A stretch of 28,757 bases of DNA from CAYSND01 sp964642235 (GCA_964642235.1 CAZXOP010000011.1:1-28757), one strand, 5' to 3'. Shown: positions 16,453 through 24,713, numbered from the stretch's first letter. Numbers and translations are program-made. The notes: a model not told the origin generated them from the letters alone.

Positions 16453-17067
16453 ATGAAACAGATTACATTAAAAGCTACAGAAAGAGAGCTTGGTAAGAAA
16501 TCCGACTTAAAAAACATGCGTAAGGGTGAACAAATCCCCTGCATTATTTATGGACCTGAACTAAAAGAGAACGTTCTCTTTTCAGTTTCTGAAAAAGAGT
16601 TGAAAACTATCACTCACACACCTAACAGCTATATTATCAACCTCGATTTTGGAAAAAAGAAGCAGTTGGCTATTCTACATCAGGTACAGTATCATCCTGT
16701 TACTGATGCTCCACTTCATGTTGATTTTCTTTCAGTATCTGAAAATCGTCCCGTGGTAATAGATGTTCCTATCGTTATTACAGGTAACTCCGAAGGGGTA
16801 AAACAGGGGGGTAAACTTATTGTTTCCGCTCGCAAACTTCGCGTTTCAGGGCTAATAGCAAAACTTCCCGATTCTCTTGTTGTTGATATTACAAACTTAA
16901 AGATTGGAAAACAAATAGATGCAGAAGACCTCTCATTCGATGGATGTCAGATAGTTTCTCCTAAGAATACTATAATCTGTTCTGTTAAAGTTACCCGTGC
17001 TACTGCTGCTGAAGTTAAGGAGGAAGATCATGGAGCTGCTCAATCTGCTTCGGAAGCTACTTCGTAA
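16453..17067 (+). CDS. rplY: 50S ribosomal protein L25, long (CTC/TL5) form
   Basis: Binds 5S rRNA in the large ribosomal subunit. The chosen start gives 204 residues beginning MKQITLKATERELGKKSDLKNMRKGEQIPCIIYG, the normal N-terminus of the L25/TL5 domain. The first about 95 residues form the 5S-binding domain (HVDFLSVSENRPV marks its end), and the second beta domain runs to about residue 185 (VKQGGKLIVSARKLRVSGLIAKLPDSLVVDITNLKIG). The tail is acidic and Ala/Ser-rich (EVKEEDHGAAQSASEATS), as in many long forms. An in-frame ATG at 16369 lies at the promoter and is rejected. The gene is 34 bp upstream of pth, a pairing widely conserved in Bacteroidota. Confidence 0.93.
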   Translation: MKQITLKATERELGKKSDLKNMRKGEQIPCIIYGPELKENVLFSVSEKELKTITHTPNSYIINLDFGKKKQLAILHQVQYHPVTDAPLHVDFLSVSENRPVVIDVPIVITGNSEGVKQGGKLIVSARKLRVSGLIAKLPDSLVVDITNLKIGKQIDAEDLSFDGCQIVSPKNTIICSVKVTRATAAEVKEEDHGAAQSASEATS

Positions 17068-17101
17068 GCGCGTTAAAGAGACAACCAGAGATTATGACGG
17101 T

Positions 17102-17662
17102 ATGAACTATTTGATAGTAGGCTTAGGCAATATAGGTTTCGAATATATTAATACACGACATAATACAGGATTTATGGTATTGGATGCTTGGGCTCAGGCA
17201 TCCAATACTCTTTTTACTACACAACGTTATGGAGATGTCGCAGAAATAAGATTCAAAGGTCATCTTTTCACCCTTCTCAAACCCTCCACATATATGAACC
17301 TGAGTGGGAAAGCAGTAAATTATTGGGCTCAAAAATTAAAAATACCAAGGGAGAGAATTTTGGTAGTAGTGGATGATATGGCACTTCCAGTTGGAACTAT
17401 ACGCCTCCGCGGAAAGGGGAGTGACGGAGGACATAACGGACTTTTGAGTATAGCAGAAATACTTGGAACACAAGAGTATCCCCGTTTAAGAATAGGGATA
17501 GGCTCACATATCGGTTTTGGTTCTCAAACCGACTTTGTTTTAGGGAAGTGGACAGCAGAAGAGATGGAGGAACTTAAACCTGCCATCGATCGTGCCATTG
17601 AAGCCATTAAATCTTTTGGAGCCATCGGTATAACCCGAACCATGGAGAAGACGAATCAGTAA
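17102..17662 (+). CDS. pth: Peptidyl-tRNA hydrolase
   Basis: Releases tRNA from peptidyl-tRNAs that drop off the ribosome. The 186-residue protein starts MNYLIVGLGNIG, with the invariant Asn in GLGN (residue 9) and catalytic His in TRHNTGF (about residue 20). LKPSTYMNLSG, DDMALPVG and the GSDGGHNGL block complete the active-site set, so the enzyme is intact. The frame is open upstream to 16997, inside rplY, but the conserved N-terminus begins at 17102. The stop codon overlaps the ATG of the next gene by one base (TAATG), implying coupled translation. Confidence 0.93.
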   Translation: MNYLIVGLGNIGFEYINTRHNTGFMVLDAWAQASNTLFTTQRYGDVAEIRFKGHLFTLLKPSTYMNLSGKAVNYWAQKLKIPRERILVVVDDMALPVGTIRLRGKGSDGGHNGLLSIAEILGTQEYPRLRIGIGSHIGFGSQTDFVLGKWTAEEMEELKPAIDRAIEAIKSFGAIGITRTMEKTNQ

Positions 17663-18027
17663 TGGTGGTAAGATGGTTGTTGATAGTAGTGGGGTTTCTA
17701 TCTCTCGCTCTTGGAGTGCTTGGAATCTTTCTTCCGGTTCTTCCTACCACACCATTTCTCTTACTCTCCGCAGCCTGTTTTGCAAAGAGCTCCCAAAAGT
17801 TTTATGACTGGCTCCTAAATAACAAGTGGCTTGGGAATTATATTAAGGATTATAAAAGTGGTTTGGGAATAAGTCGTAAGGTAAAAATAGCGGTAATCTC
17901 CACACTCTGGATAACTATCATCATCTCTGTTATTTTTATCTCAAAACTCCTTATTCAGATACTCCTTCTTATTATCGCCATTTCAGTTACAATTCATATA
18001 GCCAAAATAAAAACAAAAAATAGTTAG
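17662..18027 (+). CDS. YbaN-like DUF454 inner-membrane protein
   Basis: A 121-residue membrane protein. The N-terminal hairpin of two hydrophobic segments contains the family hallmark GVLGIFLPVLPTTPFLLLSAACFAKSS (about residues 18-44), followed by the soluble-looking FYDWLLNNKWLGNYIKDY and two more helices (IAVISTLWITIIISVIFI and LLIQILLLIIAISVTIHI). The PVLPTTPF motif is diagnostic of DUF454 (E. coli YbaN). The function is unknown. It is translationally coupled to pth by a one-base stop/start overlap, and ends 8 bp from the convergent lipoprotein gene. Confidence 0.85.
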   Translation: MVVRWLLIVVGFLSLALGVLGIFLPVLPTTPFLLLSAACFAKSSQKFYDWLLNNKWLGNYIKDYKSGLGISRKVKIAVISTLWITIIISVIFISKLLIQILLLIIAISVTIHIAKIKTKNS

Positions 18028-18035
18028 TTCGCTGA

Positions 18036-19580
18036 TCAATACTTTACGCATCTAACAGAGTAGGCTGATGGTGCTACACCCGTATTAATGCTATTATTAT
18101 TGCTACTATCGTAGCTCCAATAATATTTAGAAGATCCCCAAGACCAGTAGTAGCAGGCAGTTCCTCTATCGTATGGGGTATGATCTGTATCCTTTCGATA
18201 ACCGGCAGCAGGGAAGAAGAGGGTACCACCTGAAGTGTAGTAGCAGCCTGGTAATCCCGAAGTCGTGCCATGTTTATAATCAGTCTGACCGGAGTTTTTC
18301 CACCCCTTATTAGCGAGCTTGATATTCTTCAAGTAATTTATTTCATTATAACCCATTACCTCCCACCCAGAGGGGCAGCAGGAGCTCGATATTACCCAAT
18401 TACCATCATATTTCCAATAATAATACCATGTATTCGAAGCAGGGGTACCTATCTCAACAGAGGTACTTGTGTTAAAAGACGTTCCTCCTTCAGTAAAACT
18501 CGATTGCTGAAAACCGCTGGTACCATATCCCTGACCATCTTTTCTGCCGAACTGATATAATAGTCCGTATGGAAAGTTAGTGGCGTCATATCCACAATTC
18601 ACAGGGGCTACTATTTTTACACCACTTGCTCCAAAATTAAAGAATGTTCCTGAGCCATAGGTGGAATAATTAGCATTTGTTGTCGCAAAGGTAAGATTCA
18701 TCGGTTTAATCTTAGAGGCGAAAACAGTAAGGTCGTTAGAGCTGTTTCTAATCATAAAACCACTCTCTTTAGTCTCCACTACTATAGTAAGGTCATTCGC
18801 TGTATAATAACTTTTTGGAGGTATAACTATATAAAATGAATGAGTACCCCCTTGAGCTATTGTAACTCCGCCACCAGGCTCATCTGTGCAGTCAAGAGTG
18901 ACAGAATTGTCTCCACCTGCAGTTAAAGAATTCATATTTATATAGTAATCTGGACCATAGTTTAAATCTTGGATGATTCCTACTCCGCTAAGGGATTGAC
19001 TTTTACTATATATATGGAGTTTGGTAACGGTAATATCATTCTCGGCAGGGGCTTTAATTATGGTTTTGATTACACCTAAGATGTTTTTAAAAGTTAAAAT
19101 ACTCGATTCCCCCCAAGTGGCTGTATAGGCGATAGCGGGGTTATATCCATTATCAAAGCTGCCGGCTTTATATTTCTGTACAGTAGGGAGCTTAAAAGTA
19201 AAAGTATAATAATCTTTGGAATAGCTGATAACCTGTTCGGCAGGGTAATATGCTGCCACAGTATTAGTTAGAGTTCCTGTACCCGAAAAGGAGGCAGAAG
19301 AGGCCGGAGTAGAGATAGAAGTAGTAAAAACGACTCCTGTGGTCGCTGCTGTGTTTGCAGCATCTGTAACAACCATAATTTTATCTCCGTTGTTCCATAA
19401 CACATTACGTGTAGTCTCACCATCTGAACCGCTAAGGGTGGTCTTGGTGTCAGGCTGAGATATAGTAGCCTCTATTACAGTTACTCGGTTTTCCGGAATG
19501 TCATTCATTTTTTTATCACATCCGCTGTTTAACCATATAACTCCCGATATTACAGCTATAAATAAAACTTTTAGTTTCAT
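18036..19580 (-). CDS. Fimbrillin-like lipoprotein with a C-terminal FISUMP-type domain
   Basis: A 514-residue surface-type lipoprotein: leader IAVISGVIWLNSGC, acylated Cys21. The N-terminal half resembles fimbrillin-like (Mfa-like) proteins: TISQPDTKTTLSG, NVLWNNGDKIMV, YYPAEQVISY and the FKNILGVIK block are the usual landmarks. The C-terminal part, from about residue 325 (APVNCGYDATNFPYGLLYQFGRKDGQG), matches the Fibrobacter succinogenes major paralogous (FISUMP) domain: CPSGWEVMGYNEINYL, FPAAGYRKD, and the terminal SAYSVRCVKY. It is unusually rich in Tyr, Ser, Gly and Trp near the end. No pilus-assembly partner genes are adjacent. Adhesion or a cell-surface role is inferred. It follows the 51-residue gene by 35 bp and probably shares its transcript. 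Confidence 0.78.
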   Translation of the reverse strand: MKLKVLFIAVISGVIWLNSGCDKKMNDIPENRVTVIEATISQPDTKTTLSGSDGETTRNVLWNNGDKIMVVTDAANTAATTGVVFTTSISTPASSASFSGTGTLTNTVAAYYPAEQVISYSKDYYTFTFKLPTVQKYKAGSFDNGYNPAIAYTATWGESSILTFKNILGVIKTIIKAPAENDITVTKLHIYSKSQSLSGVGIIQDLNYGPDYYINMNSLTAGGDNSVTLDCTDEPGGGVTIAQGGTHSFYIVIPPKSYYTANDLTIVVETKESGFMIRNSSNDLTVFASKIKPMNLTFATTNANYSTYGSGTFFNFGASGVKIVAPVNCGYDATNFPYGLLYQFGRKDGQGYGTSGFQQSSFTEGGTSFNTSTSVEIGTPASNTWYYYWKYDGNWVISSSCCPSGWEVMGYNEINYLKNIKLANKGWKNSGQTDYKHGTTSGLPGCYYTSGGTLFFPAAGYRKDTDHTPYDRGTACYYWSWGSSKYYWSYDSSNNNSINTGVAPSAYSVRCVKY

Positions 19581-19615
19581 AATCTTAATCGTTTGAATTA
19601 GTTAAAAAGGGTGTG

Positions 19616-19771
19616 TTACCAATTACCTCCTTCCATCTCTTGGAATGGAGAGGTGCCGGTATTTTTAGCAGAACCAGCAAAACCTGATTCTAAAGCAATT
19701 TCAAGTACATCTACCGTAGGTAGGGTGTAGTCTAACGAGCATTGTCGTTTTTCTTTAGTTGCAAAATTCAT
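19616..19771 (-). CDS. Small 51-residue protein upstream of the fimbrillin/FISUMP lipoprotein
   Basis: A short open frame from ATG at 19771 to TAA at 19616. The peptide begins MNFATKEKRQCSLDYTLPTV, continues DVLEIALESGFAGSAKNTG and ends SPFQEMEGGNW. It has no signal peptide or transmembrane helix and one cysteine. The layout (a YxxPxVxVxEI-like strand, then an ESGFAGS turn, then an acidic, Gly/Trp tail) resembles short, poorly annotated peptides that I recall ahead of surface-lipoprotein genes in Bacteroidota; function is unknown. It lies alone between a promoter-like element and the lipoprotein gene, in the same direction with a 35-bp gap, which supports it being a real translated gene. A non-coding leader is the alternative. 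Confidence 0.62.
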   Translation of the reverse strand: MNFATKEKRQCSLDYTLPTVDVLEIALESGFAGSAKNTGTSPFQEMEGGNW

Positions 19772-19857
19772 GATGATAAAGGATTTAAATTTTTAATATC
19801 AATATATATATATTAGACCTTATCAGATTAAACAACTTAATTTCCGGTACAAGAATA

Positions 19858-19890
19858 GAGGACTACGTTAGATTTTAGTCCTCAAATTTA
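19858..19890 (-). promoter_or_regulatory. Promoter with a palindromic start region ahead of the 51-residue gene
   Basis: TAAATTTG on the minus strand (19883-19890) is an exact -7 match. Directly abutting it is a perfect 8-bp inverted repeat, GAGGACTA (19858-19865) and TAGTCCTC (19876-19883), with a 10-nt spacer. The repeat would be either an operator over the transcription start or a hairpin at the very 5' end of the mRNA. A leader of about 105 nt follows before the ATG at 19771. No -33 TTTG is obvious. Confidence 0.5.
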
Positions 19891-19943
19891 TATATAATAA
19901 TATTATCCTCCTATTTTTTGGAATATAATATACACTAAAAAAA

Positions 19944-19967
19944 GAGGTTGACCAGACGGTCAACCTC
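19944..19967 (-). terminator. Terminator of the SusC/SusD unit
   Basis: Perfect 10-bp stem GAGGTTGACC (19944-19953) / GGTCAACCTC (19958-19967) with a 4-nt loop. On the minus strand it is followed by seven T residues, a textbook intrinsic terminator 22 bp after the SusD stop codon. It separates the SusC/SusD transcript from the downstream small-protein/lipoprotein unit. Confidence 0.9.
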
Positions 19968-19989
19968 CTTTTTATAATAAGATACTACT

Positions 19990-21456
19990 TTAGTAACCCG
20001 GGTTTTGCTGTGAAGCGATATTCGGGTTAGCATCTATTTCTGTTTTAGAAATAGGGAGAATCGACTTGTAGAAGTTCCTATTTACAGTCTTGGTACGATG
20101 TGTTATAACCACAGCGGGAACGATAAGTTCGTCATTATAGGTAACAGTCTTATTTAGACGCATCATATCGAAAAATCTATGACCTTCTCCGAAGAACTCT
20201 TTACTTCTCTCATCGAGAATCATATCAATGGTAATATTTGCAGCAGAGGCAGGAGCAAGTCCCGGGGATCTCTGGCGTATTTTATTTAAGTATCCGGCAG
20301 CTTCAGCTTTATCTGAAGCCATTGCAGCCTCAGCAGCTATAAGATAGACCTCGGAGAGTCTGATGACTTTAATATTAACAGCGGTAGCCGTTGCTTTACC
20401 ATCTCCTGCAAGTGTGATGCTTCCACTATATTTATAGCAGGAACCTTTTCTGTCAATATTTTGGTCGTCACCGATTTCATCTTTATCCATGATTCCCCAG
20501 CGAATATCTGTAGGGTCTTGTTTAAGTCTTGCAATAAAATAATCACTTGCAAGGAACCACCCCATTGCTGAAGTAGAGCCGTGTCTATATCTCCTATAGT
20601 AGAACCCTAATGAGCCTGACCCTAAATCTGCCTCTTCAGGGAAAACTCCCAATTCGAAAAGAGACTCTTTGCCCCACTGGGATTTCCAGGAGTCAACCCA
20701 ATCACTATTTTTATATAAAGAATATAAAGGTGATCCCATTACCTCTTTAGCAGCAGCAAGGGCATCTGAATATTTCTCCATATAAAGGTAAACTTTAGCC
20801 TGAATAGCTTTATTCCCGAAGTAGTTTATATAACCTTTCTTTACAACCTTTGCAAGACCTGTTTCAGCAGCTTTTAGGTCTGCAAGAATCTGTGTGTAAA
20901 CTGCATCGACAGATACACGAGTAAGCTGATCGGCTGCATTTAGTGGTGTCAAAGTAACAGGAACTCCAAGTGAGTTTTTATCCATATTATAAGGTTTCCC
21001 ATAAAGACGTACCAAGTCGAAATAGATTAAACCTCTTAGAGTTAAAGCCTCAGCATAAATCTCTTTCATCTTATTGGTAGGTGTTGTTATCTTATCTATC
21101 GCAGTTATAAGAGTGTTTACCTGAGCTATACAATGATACATTTGTGACCAATACCCTTCATAGCTTCCACTATTGGGGGCATGGTTAAAGGAGTAGAGTC
21201 CGTCATATCCCCTCCCTTGAGAGGTAATTGCAAGATCTCCTCCTTTAGCATCTCCATAAAGGATAAAGTTTCTTCCATAATAATTTGAAGATGCCATCTT
21301 TCTTAAAATGCCATTCATAAAGACCTGTGCATCCTTATCATTATTAATCGCAGTAGTAGCATCAGCCTGATTGCTGGGTGGAACATCTAAGAAATTGTTG
21401 CAAGAAACAATTAAGAAAAGCCCGCAAAGAATTGACAATATTTTTGTTGTTTTCAT
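19990..21456 (-). CDS. SusD/RagB-family outer-membrane lipoprotein
   Basis: Surface lipoprotein that forms the lid of a SusC-type TonB-dependent transporter and helps capture ligand. From the ATG at 21456 it has 488 residues with leader ILSILCGLFLIVSC and acylated Cys19. Family landmarks include NNFLDVPPSNQ right after the cysteine, the TPR-containing region with LTLRGLIYFDLVRLYG, and the C-terminal VIRLSEVYLIAAEAAM, YLNKIRQRSPG and DERSKEFFGEGHRFFDMMRL. A TTG at 21468 could extend it by four residues; the ATG fits the lipoprotein leader better. It sits 19 bp after the SusC stop. The ligand is unknown: no glycoside hydrolase, sulfatase or regulator flanks the pair, so a peptide ligand as in RagAB is as plausible as a glycan. 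Confidence 0.93.
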   Translation of the reverse strand: MKTTKILSILCGLFLIVSCNNFLDVPPSNQADATTAINNDKDAQVFMNGILRKMASSNYYGRNFILYGDAKGGDLAITSQGRGYDGLYSFNHAPNSGSYEGYWSQMYHCIAQVNTLITAIDKITTPTNKMKEIYAEALTLRGLIYFDLVRLYGKPYNMDKNSLGVPVTLTPLNAADQLTRVSVDAVYTQILADLKAAETGLAKVVKKGYINYFGNKAIQAKVYLYMEKYSDALAAAKEVMGSPLYSLYKNSDWVDSWKSQWGKESLFELGVFPEEADLGSGSLGFYYRRYRHGSTSAMGWFLASDYFIARLKQDPTDIRWGIMDKDEIGDDQNIDRKGSCYKYSGSITLAGDGKATATAVNIKVIRLSEVYLIAAEAAMASDKAEAAGYLNKIRQRSPGLAPASAANITIDMILDERSKEFFGEGHRFFDMMRLNKTVTYNDELIVPAVVITHRTKTVNRNFYKSILPISKTEIDANPNIASQQNPGY

Positions 21457-21475
21457 ATTCGATGTCAATTAATAG

Positions 21476-24400
21476 TTAAAAAGTAAATTCTAAACCAAAA
21501 GTATAGGTCTTACCCAATGGTATTTCCCACCCTCTTGAACCATATTCATTGACTTCCGGATCATACTCTTTATGTGCTGCCAATGTTAAAAGATTAGAGC
21601 CGTTAAAGAATACGCGGAGATTAGAGATATTAGCTTTGCTAATGAAAGATTTAGGGAAGTTGTAAGCAAGGGAGACATTCTTTAGTCTTAAGAATGTAGC
21701 GCTATTCATGTGGCGGCTACTCTTCTGATTTACATCTTCCATATCTATAGCTATACGCTGAGGATATTTAGCGTCTTTATTTTCAGGAGTCCAACGATTG
21801 TCATAGCAGTACTGTGACATAATTCTCTCCCAATAATACCCATCATCATTTACATCTCGTGCTACTGCGTTATATGTGTAGCCACCTAGTTTATAAATAA
21901 AATTAAGTCCGAGAGTAATCCCTTTCCAGGTAACATCTGTGTTAAGACCGCCGAAGAACTTAGGCTGTGCGGAGCCGAGAATAACCTCTTTAGCATCCGA
22001 ATAGTCGAAAGAGGCACCTCTTCCATTAAGCTTAAATGCCCCTTTAGTCGGGTCATCAGGGTCGTTTACATACCATACGTTTTTCCCTGTCTCTCTATCT
22101 ACACCTGCCCATTCAAGTCCATAGAGTGAAAGCATGTTTTCTCCCTCTCTATAGATAAATTTAGCCCTATAGTCATCTCCTGTGGGGTCATACCATATAA
22201 TATCCTGACCACCATAGAGTTTAACCACTTTTGAATTAACAAAAGAACCGGTAAGGCTAACATTCCATTTCAACTGATTATTTCTAATAATCTCACCACC
22301 TAACTCTATCTCTACCCCTTTGTTGTTGATCTCTCCAATATTTTTTAATGTGGAGGAGAAACCTGTAATAAGCGAGATGGGAACATCTTGGAGAAGATTC
22401 TTAGAATCTCTGTTAAATACCTCTACTGTACCGAAAACCCTCTGGTCAAATAATCCAAATTCAAGGGCTACGTTAGTAGTATAACTTGTCTCCCATGAGA
22501 GGTTAGGATCTGCAATATTTGCAATTCCACCTCCGGGCTGAGCCATATATTTGGATCCGAAAGCAACTAACGAACGCCATCCGTAGTTATTTGTGGGAAG
22601 GGTACCGTTTATCCCATAGGAGGCTCTCAAACGAAGGTTGCTTATAAGGGTTTGCCCCTTCATAAACTCCTCCTCTGTAATTCTCCACGAACCTGCAACT
22701 GACCAGAAGTTACCCCAGCGTTTTAATACCCCGAGACGCGAAGAACCATCACGCCTGAAAGAGGCAGAAGCGTAGTATTTATTGTCATAATTATACTCTG
22801 CACGGGAGAGGAGAGAGGCCATTGAGTTCCCCCAATAATATCCTCCTGCATCTAATTTACCTGCGGTAGAGATAACCTTCAATGAGCTTGTAGGTTGATT
22901 CTCACCGGAACCTCTAAGAAATCTTGAGATGTTTTTCTCTGCTTCAAATCCTGCTAAAAGGCTGATAGTGTGTTTCCCGAAGGTTTTATTGTAGTTAGCG
23001 GTAGTGGAGGAGACTACTTTATTGTAATTTGTCCCCATGTTTGTTATTGTTGAGACCCTCTGTCCAGCCTCGTCATATCCTGCATTATAGTGGTCTGCAC
23101 TGAAATAGATTTCATCGGCGACTTGAGTATAGTCATATGAGAAGACAGACTTTACAAATAATTCAGGGAGAATTTTAATGGTAACAGTCTCAGCAGCAGT
23201 AAGTCTTAATGTATTGGAACTATTTTCCCATTCGTTATTATAGAATACAGGGTTAAATGCGTAACTTCCATATCTGGCTTTATAGGGATCACCTGTCTTA
23301 TAATCTGTGGGCCAGTAGAGGGGCCATAAGAGGTTCCTCGATTGCATAAAATAGTTACCACGAGTATCTCTTGTGTCATTAAATCCCTTTTTATTAGTTT
23401 TAGCAATATTTACATTCGTATTAAACTCCACATATTTTCCAACTTTCTGGGTAAGATTAACACGACCTGCAATACGATTAAAGTCGTTAATAGTGCTTCG
23501 TCCTTGCTCATCAGTGTATGAGAAGGAGGTATAGTAGTTTGCAAAGTCCGAAGCTCCACTTATAGCGAGGTCGTAGGTCTGATATATTGCTGTTCTAAAG
23601 AGAACATCTTCCCAGTTAAAATATTTCCCTTCACGATTTTCAATACCATCTGTCATCCCTTCTATTTTTAATGAATTAATAGTATTATCGGGTGCGGAAA
23701 ATTTATATCCATGTTTATTAAATCTTCTATTTAGCTGTCTTAGAGCAGTTGTACTTGCAGCCAAGTCAGTTTTTCCATCATATTTATCAGCATTCCAGAA
23801 GTTCTCATAGTAGAGTTTTACCTGATCCTCAGCAGAAGCGATGTCGAAGTTAACTGTGGCAAAAGCGGGTGTGACACCGACAGAGGCTTTGAAAGAGACT
23901 TGAGGTTTGCCTGATTTCCCTTGTTTAGTGGTAATCACCACTACTCCATTGGCTGCTCGTGAACCGTATAGGGAGGCAGCAGCGGCATCTTTCAACACAG
24001 TTATTGATTCGATGTCAGAGGGGTTAAGTGTGCTCATGATGTTATTAGAGGTATAGATATACCCTCCCATCTGACCGGCACTTCCCGATATAACAGGAAC
24101 GCCGTCAATAACATAAAGAGGTTCATTAGAGGCATTCATAGAACCGATACCGCGTACACGAATAGCTGAAGTGGAACCGGCTTGTCCGGAGTTAGTGGTT
24201 ATCTGCATACCGGCAACTTTACCATTCAAAGCCTGCTCAAAAGAGGTAGTGGGCAAATCTTTGATAGCATCTTTTTTAACAACAGATGCAGCACCTGTGT
24301 AGGTCCCTTTCTTAGCAGTACCATAAGCGACCATAATTACCTCTTCAAGTGCTTGAGCATCGGGGTCGAGAGCTATATCAAGCACAGCTCTGCCATTTAG

Positions 24401-24652
24401 AGGTATCTCACGATTTGTGTATCCTATAGAGGAGAACACAAGGATAGCATTAACAGGAACTTTTTCAAGTTGATACTGTCCTAAATCGTTAGAAGAAGTG
24501 CCGATCATAGTCCCCCTAACATGCACATTCGCAAATGGAATAGGGGAGCCATCTTCGGAAGCAGTGATAGTTCCGGACACAGTAATTGTGCCCTGCGCAA
24601 AGCTGAAAATGGAAATAGTAGCCATCAACGCAATCAGAAATAATTTCTTCAT
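21476..24652 (-). CDS. SusC/RagA-family TonB-linked outer-membrane transporter
   Basis: A 1058-residue outer-membrane transporter. A signal peptide (LFLIALMATISIFSFAQ) precedes a carboxypeptidase-regulatory-like beta domain at about 20-95 (GTITASEDGSPIPFANVHVRGT). The TonB box region and plug follow (LEEVIMVAYGTAKKGTYTGAASVV, LNGKVAGMQITTNSGQAGSTSAIRVRGIGS, EPLYVIDGVPV), which are the SusC/RagA signature blocks. The remainder is the 22-strand barrel, ending GKTYTFGLEFTF with terminal Phe. There is no N-terminal STN extension, so no direct anti-sigma signalling is expected. It is the first gene of the SusC/SusD unit, with a -7 element at 24706-24713, and uptake is energised by TonB-ExbBD encoded elsewhere. 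Confidence 0.95.
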   Translation of the reverse strand: MKKLFLIALMATISIFSFAQGTITVSGTITASEDGSPIPFANVHVRGTMIGTSSNDLGQYQLEKVPVNAILVFSSIGYTNREIPLNGRAVLDIALDPDAQALEEVIMVAYGTAKKGTYTGAASVVKKDAIKDLPTTSFEQALNGKVAGMQITTNSGQAGSTSAIRVRGIGSMNASNEPLYVIDGVPVISGSAGQMGGYIYTSNNIMSTLNPSDIESITVLKDAAAASLYGSRAANGVVVITTKQGKSGKPQVSFKASVGVTPAFATVNFDIASAEDQVKLYYENFWNADKYDGKTDLAASTTALRQLNRRFNKHGYKFSAPDNTINSLKIEGMTDGIENREGKYFNWEDVLFRTAIYQTYDLAISGASDFANYYTSFSYTDEQGRSTINDFNRIAGRVNLTQKVGKYVEFNTNVNIAKTNKKGFNDTRDTRGNYFMQSRNLLWPLYWPTDYKTGDPYKARYGSYAFNPVFYNNEWENSSNTLRLTAAETVTIKILPELFVKSVFSYDYTQVADEIYFSADHYNAGYDEAGQRVSTITNMGTNYNKVVSSTTANYNKTFGKHTISLLAGFEAEKNISRFLRGSGENQPTSSLKVISTAGKLDAGGYYWGNSMASLLSRAEYNYDNKYYASASFRRDGSSRLGVLKRWGNFWSVAGSWRITEEEFMKGQTLISNLRLRASYGINGTLPTNNYGWRSLVAFGSKYMAQPGGGIANIADPNLSWETSYTTNVALEFGLFDQRVFGTVEVFNRDSKNLLQDVPISLITGFSSTLKNIGEINNKGVEIELGGEIIRNNQLKWNVSLTGSFVNSKVVKLYGGQDIIWYDPTGDDYRAKFIYREGENMLSLYGLEWAGVDRETGKNVWYVNDPDDPTKGAFKLNGRGASFDYSDAKEVILGSAQPKFFGGLNTDVTWKGITLGLNFIYKLGGYTYNAVARDVNDDGYYWERIMSQYCYDNRWTPENKDAKYPQRIAIDMEDVNQKSSRHMNSATFLRLKNVSLAYNFPKSFISKANISNLRVFFNGSNLLTLAAHKEYDPEVNEYGSRGWEIPLGKTYTFGLEFTF

Positions 24653-24705
24653 AGAAAGATGATTTAATTAATAATAAGGTTAGTAAAATAACAATGTTTC
24701 TAAAT

Positions 24706-24713
24706 CAAAGATA
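24706..24713 (-). promoter_or_regulatory. -7 element of the SusC/SusD unit
   Basis: TATCTTTG on the minus strand, an exact TAnnTTTG match. Predicted leader of about 48 nt before the SusC start. The upstream -33 region is AT-rich without a clear TTTG. Confidence 0.6.

Noticed and set aside
16997..17101. An upstream N-terminal extension of peptidyl-tRNA hydrolase overlapping rplY.
   Set aside because: The conserved Pth N-terminus (MNYLIVGLGN) starts at 17102; the extension only reflects an open frame inside the L25 tail.
18270..18560. Plus-strand frame of 96 codons opposite the FISUMP region.
   Set aside because: Antisense to a gene with clear domain matches; no start signal or conserved features.
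19858..19883. Inverted repeats of an invertible (phase-variable) promoter, as known for Bacteroides surface genes.
   Set aside because: The arms are only 10 nt apart, far too close to flank an invertible promoter segment, and no recombinase gene is nearby.
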